Part shown: one piece after another, positions 5,804-13,094 of the stretch | How the letters are laid out: the number at the start of each line of letters is the position of its first letter | Position numbering within the stretch: position 1 is the first letter of the stretch | Origin: an uncultured Bacteriovorax sp. | GTDB taxonomy: Bacteria > Bdellovibrionota > Bacteriovoracia > Bacteriovoracales > Bacteriovoracaceae | Direction of reading: 5' to 3' | Assembly (NCBI GenBank): GCA_946482295.1 | Contig: CAMLRB010000014.1 | Coordinates: 1 to 28,474, forward strand | Length of the DNA: 28,474 nucleotides | Program-made: the position numbers and the translations under genes | The notes under the pieces: model-generated | Told to the model about the DNA's origin: nothing | The model's database searches: none | Seen by the model: the letters and a program-made list of their open reading frames with translations, nothing else

Positions 5804-7360
5804 TTATGATTTGCGAAAGAAACAACCAACGGACTGTGTATTTCTTCGAGAAGCGATGACAACCTGATGAGCTACTTCAACAGCATTCCGAAGACCAATA
5901 AGATTATCCATCAGACAAGCATCACGATAGAAACGATTCACTTCATCGCCGAGTTCACTGATCATCACTTCTGCGCGGGCCAGACGATCTTTAGAACGTG
6001 TCAGTCCTACGTAGTTCCACATTGTCTGTTTTAAAGTTAACCAGTCTTGATGGATGAGGGCCGTATCAACTTCATCAGTCCCATCAACCCAATTTTTGAT
6101 CTTTTGAGATGAATATATTTCTTCTTTATCCACATTTTTAATAATGTCGTTAGCGGCGAAATAACCAAAAGTCATTCCTTCAAGAAGCGAAGTTGAAGCG
6201 AGGCGATTGGCCCCATGCAGTCCTGTACACGCCACTTCACCAACAGCATAAAGATTTTTGAGTGTCGTAAGACCTTTCAAATCCGTCTTTACTCCGCCAC
6301 AAGTATAGTGAGCGGCCGGAACAACTGGAATAAGCTCTTTAGTCATATCCACACCGTTTTCAATACAGTGTTTGTAGATTGTCGGGAAACGATTAATTGT
6401 CCATTCAGAATTCTTATGAGTAATATCGAGATAAACACAGTCGCTCTGACTTTCGATAATTTCTTCAGCAATTGCTCGTGCCACTACATCACGAGGAGCA
6501 AGCTCCATGTCCTTATGATACTTTTTCATAAAGCGCTCGTTCTTGCTGTTTACGAGATAACCACCTTCTCCACGAAGGGCTTCGCTGATAAGAAAACGTC
6601 TGTGTGTAGCTCCACCATAAAATGTTGTCGGGTGGAATTGAATAAATTCCATATCAGTGAGAACAGCACCAGCTCGTTTGGCCATTGCGTGTCCGTCACC
6701 TCTCGCCCCTTCAGAATTTGAATGGTGAAGGTAGAGTGCACCGATTCCGCCAGTGGCCAGAATCGTAAATTTAGCGAGAACTTTTTTAACTTGTTTTGTT
6801 TCCTGATCAAACAGATAAGCACCAAGAACTTTGTTATCTTCATAGCGCTGTTGAATAGTTGTCCCATGGTGGAGTGCTGTCAGTAAATCAATCGCTGTGT
6901 GCGAAGTGAGAAAAGTTACGTTTGAAAAATTATTCTTCAAATAATTGAGAAGTGTAATTTGAATATCTCTACCGGTGAAATCACCACGATACAAAATTCT
7001 TGGAGTTGAATGAGCTGCCTCTTTAGTAAAAAGAAGTTCACCATTTTCATTTCGTTCAAAATTAGAGTGAGCTTTATTAATAAGCAAATCTTCTAAGATG
7101 GCACTTGATTCATAAGCAACTAGCTTAGCTGCTTCAAGAGACGATGTTCCTGCAGAAGCGGCCAGGATATCTTTCACGAGTGATTCTTCTGAGCCTTTGG
7201 CGTAAATAATTCCACCCTGGGCCCAAACTGTATTTGTATTAGTCGGTTCTTTCTCACGAGTAGCAATCGCTACTTTCAAACCTTTCTCAGCTAATCTTGC
7301 AGCCGAAGAAAGGCCTGCGATCCCAGTTCCTAAAATGAGGACATCATATTCTAGATTCAT
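5804..7360 (-). CDS. nadB: L-aspartate oxidase NadB
   Basis: 518 residues, the usual length. NadB is a cytoplasmic flavoenzyme that oxidises L-aspartate to iminoaspartate, the first step of de novo NAD synthesis. Seen in the sequence: FAD-binding ILGTGIAGLSSA (GxGxxG at residues 11-16), the succinate-dehydrogenase-like core with GARGDGHAMAKRAGA and MEFIQFHPTTF, the active-site arginine region APRDVVARAI, AAHYTCGGVKTD, and the FAD-closing GLHGANRLASTSLLEGMTFG. The C-terminal helical domain is present (LTRSKDRL). ATG 7360 has AAGGA eight bases upstream and overlaps the stop of nadC by ATGA, so nadC-nadB is one translationally coupled operon. NadA, the partner that consumes iminoaspartate, is not in the window. 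Confidence 0.96.
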   Translation of the reverse strand: MNLEYDVLILGTGIAGLSSAARLAEKGLKVAIATREKEPTNTNTVWAQGGIIYAKGSEESLVKDILAASAGTSSLEAAKLVAYESSAILEDLLINKAHSNFERNENGELLFTKEAAHSTPRILYRGDFTGRDIQITLLNYLKNNFSNVTFLTSHTAIDLLTALHHGTTIQQRYEDNKVLGAYLFDQETKQVKKVLAKFTILATGGIGALYLHHSNSEGARGDGHAMAKRAGAVLTDMEFIQFHPTTFYGGATHRRFLISEALRGEGGYLVNSKNERFMKKYHKDMELAPRDVVARAIAEEIIESQSDCVYLDITHKNSEWTINRFPTIYKHCIENGVDMTKELIPVVPAAHYTCGGVKTDLKGLTTLKNLYAVGEVACTGLHGANRLASTSLLEGMTFGYFAANDIIKNVDKEEIYSSQKIKNWVDGTDEVDTALIHQDWLTLKQTMWNYVGLTRSKDRLARAEVMISELGDEVNRFYRDACLMDNLIGLRNAVEVAHQVVIASRRNTQSVGCFFRKS

Positions 7361-8202
7361 GATTCAAGTCCTTTTATTTTCATCGAGAGATCGACGTGAG
7401 GAGCACTGTGTGTGAGAGCACCGATACTGATAGCATCGACTCCTTCAAGTAAATAACTTTTCACATTATCCAGTTTCACTCCTCCAGAAATCTCATAAGT
7501 CATTCCTAACTTCTTAAGCGCAACAGCTGCTGGAATCTCTTGAGGAGCAAAATTATCCAGCATGATGTGTGTGATTCCAAGATCAATAGCTTTTTTCAAT
7601 TCATCTAATGAATGTATTTCTACAATGGTGTTTTGATAAAAAGTTTGCATCGATTGAAAGTGAGACCACGCTTTTTCCAATCCACCAAAAAAAGTTTTAT
7701 GATTGTCTTTTATCATCCATGCATCTGATTGAGAAAAGCGATGATTATAAGCTCCTCCCATACGGACAGCATATTTTTCGAGGACACGAAGTCCAGGTGT
7801 TGTTTTTCTTGTATCGAGAATTTTTACAGAACTTTCTTTCGTTGCTTCTACAAACTTCGATGTAAATGTTGAAATTCGGCTTGAATGTTGAAGAAGATTG
7901 AGCGCTACTCTCTCGCCTGAAAGCGCCAGATGAAAGGGTAAAGTGAACTCTAGTGTTTCACCTTTTGAAAAAAACTTTCCTTCATTTGAAAGTAGTTTTT
8001 TTGAATCAAAGTTTGCGCCTAAATATTCAAAAGCCCCCACAAAATAAGGCAGACCCGTTAATAAAACATCGCTCTTAATTTTGAGAACGCATGTCACATT
8101 ATTTGTTGGAAGTGATTGAAGATAAAAAGCGTTGCCGGCCAAATCATCTTCGGCAAAAAAACGTGAATACTCTTGTTGAAAACCTTGGATCTGCAAGTTC
8201 AT
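7357..8202 (-). CDS. nadC: Quinolinate phosphoribosyltransferase NadC
   Basis: NadC converts quinolinate and PRPP to nicotinate mononucleotide, CO2 and pyrophosphate. Family signatures are clear: LDTRKTTPGLRVLEKYAV, GGAYNHRFSQSDAWMIKDNH (the third residue of the usual GGG is Ala here), MLDNFAPQEI and ISGGVKLDNV. I place the start at ATG 8202 because the remaining N-terminus (MNLQIQGF then FFAEDDLAG) has the length normal for the family. The frame stays open to a GTG at 8253 with AAGGG seven bases upstream, which would add 17 residues; that start cannot be excluded. First gene of the nadC-nadB operon. Confidence 0.95.
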   Translation of the reverse strand: MNLQIQGFQQEYSRFFAEDDLAGNAFYLQSLPTNNVTCVLKIKSDVLLTGLPYFVGAFEYLGANFDSKKLLSNEGKFFSKGETLEFTLPFHLALSGERVALNLLQHSSRISTFTSKFVEATKESSVKILDTRKTTPGLRVLEKYAVRMGGAYNHRFSQSDAWMIKDNHKTFFGGLEKAWSHFQSMQTFYQNTIVEIHSLDELKKAIDLGITHIMLDNFAPQEIPAAVALKKLGMTYEISGGVKLDNVKSYLLEGVDAISIGALTHSAPHVDLSMKIKGLES

Positions 8203-8320
8203 TTTTATGCTCAATTTATGCAAAAACATTCGTAAAAATCTAATGACACACACTATTTAACCCTTAAGTCTCAAAGAGTTAAGCGATTTATGTGGGCCCT
8301 GTCATTTAAGGGACTTAGGT

Positions 8321-9295
8321 ATGAAAAACTACTTCGTTTTATGCCTTTTAACCGCTTTATTTATGGGTGTGGCGACTGAATACAAGCTCCACTTGAATAA
8401 CAGACCTACAGTGAGGGTACCGGCCTTTATCAGTCACTATGGCCAGGATGTCCGTTCAAGCTTCAAACGACCGGAGTACGGCAATCTCTTAATGAGTTTT
8501 CTTTTAGGTGTAAAACAAGGAATTTCACCTCAAACGCGTAAGGCCTATGAGATGAACGGACTAAGTTTTTTACTGAGTCCATCGGGAGTTCATCTTACGA
8601 GTTTCTTTTTGCTTTTGTCGTTCGTGCTTAAACGGTTTGTCACCTCTTCAAAACTTAAATGGATTAAGATCAGTGTTCTCTTTTTACTTCTCATTCTCCC
8701 TTCAGCTCAGAACTTAAAACGTCTCGCTCTCCTTCGCATACTTTTTCACGCCAAGACTTTATGGGGAAAAAAACTTTCTACTTCCATTATTTTATTAACC
8801 GTTTTTTTCTTCTCATTTTGCTTAGGTCATTACTTCGAAAGTCCTTATAGCTTTGCCATTAGTTTTTTATATATCGGAACATTTTTTCTTTTCACTGATC
8901 AGTCACGTTTTAAATTTATTCTTGCCCTTTTTGCCAATCAAATTCTCATTGGTGTTTTTCTCGGATCGAAAGTTTCAATCTTTTCCGTCCTCACTTCACT
9001 CGTCGGAGTGTTTATATTTTCTTTTATCCAGCCTCTCTGTCTTGTTTATTTTTTCACCTTTTGGTTTTGTAAAGTGAACTGGATTGAACCCATTATTAAC
9101 CTTTTTACCCTGACATTAAAATTTTCCATGAAAATGCTCACAGGAACTTTCACTTCCACCTCCTTTTTTTTATTGCTGGCCATCTGGGCCCTTATTCACT
9201 TAAACAATCATAAACAGAGGTCTCTAATTTTTATGATATTGCTTCTCTTTCATACGAATACGTCCATGACTCCTTGCCTGTTTAGACCTCATTAG
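8321..9295 (+). CDS. ComEC/Rec2-like membrane protein, competence domain only
   Basis: 324 residues, strongly hydrophobic, with about eight to ten membrane segments. Residues 55-100 match the core of the ComEC competence domain: LLMSFLLGVKQGISPQTR, then an aGLsfLLSPSGVHLTSFF stretch corresponding to the family's GL-x-HLL-x-x-SG-x-H-x signature; LALLRILFHAKTLWGKK (135-151) and the FAISFLYIGTF stretch follow in the expected order. ComEC forms the inner-membrane channel for transforming DNA, but full-length proteins are about 700-800 residues with an N-terminal OB-like domain and a C-terminal metallo-beta-lactamase-like domain; both are absent. It may be a minimal ComEC or a repurposed relative. 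AGGGA about seven bases upstream supports ATG 8321. Confidence 0.7.
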   Translation: MKNYFVLCLLTALFMGVATEYKLHLNNRPTVRVPAFISHYGQDVRSSFKRPEYGNLLMSFLLGVKQGISPQTRKAYEMNGLSFLLSPSGVHLTSFFLLLSFVLKRFVTSSKLKWIKISVLFLLLILPSAQNLKRLALLRILFHAKTLWGKKLSTSIILLTVFFFSFCLGHYFESPYSFAISFLYIGTFFLFTDQSRFKFILALFANQILIGVFLGSKVSIFSVLTSLVGVFIFSFIQPLCLVYFFTFWFCKVNWIEPIINLFTLTLKFSMKMLTGTFTSTSFFLLLAIWALIHLNNHKQRSLIFMILLLFHTNTSMTPCLFRPH

Positions 9296-9325
9296 GTAGA
9301 ACTCTCAAAAAACCAGGAGTTTCTC

Positions 9326-9622
9326 ATGAAAGCTTTTTTCCTTTGTCTTGCCCTCGTGATGAGTTTCACTGCTTCAGCTGGAGACGTTAAAGAATTAGTG
9401 ATCAGAACAACAGAAGAAATCGAAGCTTACTATAAAGCTGACGGTGACTATACTGTTGAAGCCGTTGAAAATTTAAACTTTCAAAAAGCTCCAGAATCTG
9501 AAATCCACGTAAGCGCCGATGTAACTATTACTTCTGTTCATTCAGGTAAAGTAAGAAAAGAAACATGTCTGGTGGCCTTTGATAAATTGAACTTGGAACT
9601 TATTGGACTTGAGTGCTTTTAA
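9326..9622 (+). CDS. Small exported protein, unknown function
   Basis: 98 residues. Signal peptide at residues 1-18 (MKAFFLCLALVMSFTASA, cleaved before GDV); AGGAG at 9315-9319, six bases before the ATG. The mature protein has two cysteines close to the C-terminus (ETCLVAF and LECF), probably a disulfide. Unrecognised. The stop TAA overlaps the ATG of the next gene (TAATG at 9620-9624), so the two are coupled although their products act in different compartments. Confidence 0.65.
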   Translation: MKAFFLCLALVMSFTASAGDVKELVIRTTEEIEAYYKADGDYTVEAVENLNFQKAPESEIHVSADVTITSVHSGKVRKETCLVAFDKLNLELIGLECF

Positions 9623-10308
9623 TGAATAAATACGATGCCCTTTTTTTTGATGCTGATGAAACGCTTCTCGATTTTAGAAAATCGGAAGAGGTCTGCTTTG
9701 AACAAGTTTTAAGACAACATCAAATTGAAGGGGATTTTCTCCACTACAGGACCAATTATAAAAAAATCAATGATCTTCTCTGGACACAAGAAGCCCTGGG
9801 ACTTATCACTAAGGATTTTTTAAAAGTTGAACGTTTTCGCAAATTTTTAGAAGAACATTCTTTAACGGGTAACCCCGATAAGATTTGTGAGGACTACCTT
9901 AAAGCGTTGCCGTTACATGTTTTTCTCATAGATGGTGCAATCGAACTTCTCGCCACCTTAAATGGTAAAATTCCCATGGCTATCGTCACAAATGGAATTG
10001 GAAGTGTTCAGCATCAGCGGTTTGCTAATGCCAATCTCACTCACTTCTTTCAGAAAATAGTTGTTTCAGAAGAGTGCGGTTTCAGTAAACCTGACAAGCG
10101 GATATTTATGGATACAGTTGAAAAAATGGGTTTAAAAGCGTCGTCGCGAATTTTGATGGTTGGAGATAAATTGGAAACTGACATCTTGGGAGCGAACCGC
10201 TTTGGGATAGATAGTTGTTGGTTTAATCCTGATCGAACATTAAATCAAACAGAGATCAAACCAACATATGAAATTTCTAGTTTAATGGATCTCATTAAAC
10301 TTCTATAA
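9622..10308 (+). CDS. yjjG: HAD-family pyrimidine 5'-nucleotidase, YjjG-type
   Basis: 228 residues from ATG 9622; a GTG at 9613 is an alternative with no advantage. All four HAD motifs are present: nucleophile D10 and acid D12 in FFDADETLLDF, motif II IVTNGIGSVQHQR, the lysine in GFSKPDKRIF, and MVGDKLETDILGA. The order and wording follow E. coli YjjG (FFDADETLF, ITNG, KPNKKIF, MVGDTAESDILGG), which dephosphorylates dUMP, dTMP and non-canonical pyrimidine monophosphates, cleansing the nucleotide pool. Cytoplasmic. The start codon overlaps the preceding stop; the stop is directly adjacent to that of the convergent gene. Confidence 0.88.
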   Translation: MNKYDALFFDADETLLDFRKSEEVCFEQVLRQHQIEGDFLHYRTNYKKINDLLWTQEALGLITKDFLKVERFRKFLEEHSLTGNPDKICEDYLKALPLHVFLIDGAIELLATLNGKIPMAIVTNGIGSVQHQRFANANLTHFFQKIVVSEECGFSKPDKRIFMDTVEKMGLKASSRILMVGDKLETDILGANRFGIDSCWFNPDRTLNQTEIKPTYEISSLMDLIKLL

Positions 10309-11073
10309 CTATTCAGCGTAGATATTGCGAGAGATTGTCAGTACTGATTCATTTTTCTCAGTTGGAATAAAAATGAGTACTTGTTCAATTCCAGAACCAC
10401 CTTGTTGAGACAATTCCATTGTAAAAGAATAAACTTCTTCAATCTGCTTATCTTCAATCCAGCTTAATAAAACGGTTAGTTCTTTCGATTTAAAGGCCGG
10501 TGCTTCACCAGCTGGTTTTGAAAGTTCCTTAAGTGCTTTTGAAATCGAAGACTTTTCTAGATTATGTGAATCGATTGAATAACTTCTTGAATATCGCTCA
10601 TGACGAATTCTCTTTGCCAAAAGATCGGCTACATCTTTGGCCACAAGCCCTTTTACAGACCCTTTTAAGATGTAAATTTCAGCAGGTATTTCTTTGTGGA
10701 ATTCTGAAAATTCAACTTTCACTTTCTCTGCTGGTTTTTTGAAATCAGCTTCAGTTAAACAACCTGACTCCCACTCACCTTCTTCCAATTGATCTTGATC
10801 ATCTTGTCCGTGCCACCAATCATTTAATTGACATTTTCCACTCGAAAAAGTCGCCGTAAAACCCGTTAAGCTCGATCCATCTCCAAACGTGTAAAACTCT
10901 TTATTGGGATTTTTACGGTCGCGACAGACAGATCCTAGTGACATCTGCTTTTTTGAGGCCATAACGGCTTCTGCTTTCTCCAGACAGTTCATAGGAACGC
11001 CATCAAAGCTCCCGGCGATTGCTCCCGATGAAACAAGCGAAGATACTAAAAGTGTCAGTAATAAATTTTTCAT
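10309..11073 (-). CDS. Exported protein, unknown function
   Basis: 254 residues with a clear signal peptide (residues 1-20, SSGAIA before GSF). AGGGGGA lies about five bases before the ATG, a strong ribosome-binding site. Cysteines at about 30, 50, 83 and 106 suggest two disulfides in an N-terminal domain of about 110 residues; the C-terminal half is charged and mixed alpha/beta. I recognise no family. A single-gene unit: convergent with the yjjG-like gene, divergent from the SGNH gene. A possible promoter on the - strand is TTGCAT, 17-base spacer, TACAAA at about 11107-11135. Confidence 0.65.
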   Translation of the reverse strand: MKNLLLTLLVSSLVSSGAIAGSFDGVPMNCLEKAEAVMASKKQMSLGSVCRDRKNPNKEFYTFGDGSSLTGFTATFSSGKCQLNDWWHGQDDQDQLEEGEWESGCLTEADFKKPAEKVKVEFSEFHKEIPAEIYILKGSVKGLVAKDVADLLAKRIRHERYSRSYSIDSHNLEKSSISKALKELSKPAGEAPAFKSKELTVLLSWIEDKQIEEVYSFTMELSQQGGSGIEQVLIFIPTEKNESVLTISRNIYAE

Positions 11074-11213
11074 TAAATCCCCCTCGATTCAAATTTTGCG
11101 GTTTGTATCTCATCAATTGTTTCAATGCAAAATTAAAAATTCGAAGGTCCCTATCTTATTTTTTGTCCACTCAATTAGCTGAGTTAATTGCTGGTCTACA
11201 GATTTGCACTCAA

Positions 11214-11241
11214 TTGACATAAATTGTTCTTAAATTACACT
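11214..11241 (+). promoter_or_regulatory. Promoter of the SGNH/2OG-oxygenase operon
   Basis: A perfect TTGACA at 11214-11219, 16-base spacer, then TACACT at 11236-11241. The octamer ACTCAATT overlaps the -35 (11208-11215) and also occurs 39 bases upstream (11169-11176), next to the inverted repeat CAATTA/TAATTG (11172-11177, 11185-11190). The rest of the 224-base divergent gap holds nothing I can name. Confidence 0.55.
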
Positions 11242-11297
11242 TAGTAAATGAAGACCAGAGAGTTTTCTTAAACTTCAAAAAACGGAAAAGTAACTCC

Positions 11298-12407
11298 TTG
11301 AAAAAAATTTTTTTGTTTCTCTTTTCAATCCTTCTTTGTCTTCTTCTTACAGAAGGAGGATTTAGAATTTTCATTTCCAGAGATGAATTCGAAAAGCGAT
11401 ATGACGTTGAAATAAAACATAAAAAAATCTTAAGCTCATGGTTTGGAGATGGTTTCAAATATGATGATTGTCTTATGAATCACCGTCTCATACTTCATCC
11501 CCATCTCGCCTATGCTTCAAAACAGGATGACAACTGCCATGTTAAAATTACCGATATGGGCACATTTGGAAGCAGAAATCTAAGGCTTAAAAAATCAGAA
11601 GATGAATTTTCAATATTGGTTTTGGGTGGTTCGGTAGCTTCTCAACTTTCAATGCATGAAGAAAATTCGTATCTAGAAAAAACATTGAATAAAAAATTTA
11701 TTCATAAAAGTAAAAAAATCTTCAGGATTTATAACGGGGCTCATCCTGGCTGGAAAATTCCGAATCAGCTAATCATTCAGGCTCAATTAAAAAACAACTT
11801 CGATGGCATTATCGTTTTAGATGGATTCAATGAATTTGCTTCAAGTTTCATGACCACCAGCCCGTGGCTGCCAGATCCTATTTGCTTTCAGCTTAGTTTA
11901 ATTCAAGAATTTAATAAGAATTCTGTTCGTAAAATGATGAGCGCTACACCTACTAGACGTAAAATCCTTAAAAAGAGTTACTTCTTAAGCGTTATATACG
12001 CTTACTTTTTGAATCAAGAAGTGATGAATGCCATTCAAGGTGGATATGACATTAAACAACTTGCTGAAGAGTATCCCAGTTATCTGCAAACATTACTGAA
12101 ATCAAAAAAGACTATTCACTTTTTTCAACCAACGGCCCTACTAGGTAAAGAGTTAACTCCTCAAGAAAAAAAGAGTTGTTTAATGTGCACTCCTTTGGCC
12201 ATAAGCAATTTTGCAACATATGTTGAAGCGTATCGAGCGAGATCATCGGGAAGCATCGACCTTTCTCGAACTTTTGAAAATAAAAGGGGTGATTATTATA
12301 TAGACGTTGTTCATTTTTCAGCTGCAAGCAAAGGCAATGAAGTTCTCGTTGATCAGATGATTCCACACCTCGCCAAACGATGGGGGCTTCTTGCTCGAAA
12401 AGAATAA
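11298..12407 (+). CDS. Membrane-anchored SGNH/GDSL-type hydrolase
   Basis: 369 residues, starting at TTG 11298; MKKIFLFLFSILLCLLL is a good uncleaved anchor or signal sequence, and no ATG gives it. The SGNH blocks can be read in order: ILVLGGSVASQ (S112 as nucleophile), YNGAHPGWK (Gly block), VLDGFNE (N178 in the oxyanion block) and DVVHFSAASKGNEVL (D336-x-x-H339, the catalytic pair). The family includes esterases and acyl-transfer enzymes acting on cell-surface glycans and lipids, and the topology puts the catalytic domain in the periplasm. Substrate unknown. The end overlaps the next gene if that gene starts at TTG 12391, so they are probably co-translated. Confidence 0.75.
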   Translation: MKKIFLFLFSILLCLLLTEGGFRIFISRDEFEKRYDVEIKHKKILSSWFGDGFKYDDCLMNHRLILHPHLAYASKQDDNCHVKITDMGTFGSRNLRLKKSEDEFSILVLGGSVASQLSMHEENSYLEKTLNKKFIHKSKKIFRIYNGAHPGWKIPNQLIIQAQLKNNFDGIIVLDGFNEFASSFMTTSPWLPDPICFQLSLIQEFNKNSVRKMMSATPTRRKILKKSYFLSVIYAYFLNQEVMNAIQGGYDIKQLAEEYPSYLQTLLKSKKTIHFFQPTALLGKELTPQEKKSCLMCTPLAISNFATYVEAYRARSSGSIDLSRTFENKRGDYYIDVVHFSAASKGNEVLVDQMIPHLAKRWGLLARKE

Positions 12408-12987
12408 GATTTTAGACATCATGATTAACCCTATTCTCAGGGAAAATGGGATTAGTGATCGTACAATCAAATCTATCCAAACTAAGTTAAGCAAAATTCA
12501 GTTAGAACCCTCTAAGGTTTACGTCCATGGCTCATCTCCGCTTGTGACGGAAGCTCGAAACTCTCATTCTTCTTTTTTAGCGGCTGACGAATTGCCTGAA
12601 CATTTTGTAAAAAAAATATTTAAGTTGCTCAACCGAAAATGGAACATTGACCAGAATGATTATTCTATTGAAGTTGCTCAATATGCCCGCTACGTGAAAG
12701 GTGATTTTTTTCAATGGCATCACGACCAAATCCCTATTGATTCAGACGAAAAGAAAATGCGAGTATTTACTGTAGTCCTCATGCTCAGTGATGAATCTTC
12801 CTATAAAGGCGGTGAGTTCGAATACATTGATTACTTTAACAATAAATGCGTCGTTGAAAATTTTAGCAAAGGAGACTTTATCATTTTTCCTTCACGACTC
12901 CAGCATCAAGTTAAAAAAGTTGAATTTGGCGTAAGAGAAACTCTGACGATGTGGCTTCTGAGCTACCCCATTAAAAAGAAAGAATAA
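12391..12987 (+). CDS. 2-oxoglutarate/Fe(II)-dependent dioxygenase (P4H/PiuC-like)
   Basis: 198 residues from TTG 12391, overlapping the SGNH gene by 17 bases with a G-run at 12382-12386 as possible ribosome-binding site; ATG 12421 (MINPIL) would give 188 residues and is a fair alternative. The double-stranded beta-helix iron site is visible: H110-x-D112 in FQWHHDQ, distal H172 in PSRLQHQVKKV, and R182 in GVRETLTMW, the arginine that holds 2-oxoglutarate. TVVLMLSDESSYKGGEFEY and FSKGDFIIFPS are typical of prolyl-4-hydroxylase-like members. These enzymes hydroxylate proteins or small molecules; here the substrate is unknown. It has no signal peptide, so it acts in the cytoplasm, unlike the neighbouring SGNH protein. 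Confidence 0.85.
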   Translation: MLEKNKILDIMINPILRENGISDRTIKSIQTKLSKIQLEPSKVYVHGSSPLVTEARNSHSSFLAADELPEHFVKKIFKLLNRKWNIDQNDYSIEVAQYARYVKGDFFQWHHDQIPIDSDEKKMRVFTVVLMLSDESSYKGGEFEYIDYFNNKCVVENFSKGDFIIFPSRLQHQVKKVEFGVRETLTMWLLSYPIKKKE

Positions 12988-13094
12988 TGGATAAGTTTTC
13001 TATATTTTACTTATTGGAATAATCCCAGCCTTCATACTTTTTGCTATTTATCAAAGCTGGCATTACTCACTTCAATCCTATGGGGCATTTAGAT
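12987..13094 (+). pseudogene. Possible broken membrane-protein frame
   Basis: ATG 12987 overlaps the oxygenase stop (TAATG) and reads MDKFSIFYLLE then stops at 13020-13022. Switching frame near 13007 gives a hydrophobic, Trp/Tyr-containing stretch (LIGIIPAFILFAIYQSW, then HYSLQSYGAFRF) that runs into the 3' end of the E1 gene on the other strand. Read together, it looks like a coupled small membrane protein damaged by a one-base shift and then truncated. It may equally be chance in an AT-rich gap; no terminator is evident here for either flanking gene. Confidence 0.25.

Noticed and set aside
6215..6721. A 168-codon open frame on the + strand inside nadB.
   Set aside because: Antisense to a strongly conserved enzyme, Cys/Thr-rich composition, no ribosome-binding site; a shadow frame.
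9613..9621. GTG start for the YjjG-like gene, adding three residues.
   Set aside because: ATG 9622 overlaps the previous stop in the TAATG fashion used elsewhere in this window and gives the family's normal N-terminus.
13022..13050. CCAGC/GCTGG inverted repeat in the gap after E1 as a terminator.
   Set aside because: Only five pairs around a loop of more than 20 bases and no T-tract on either strand.
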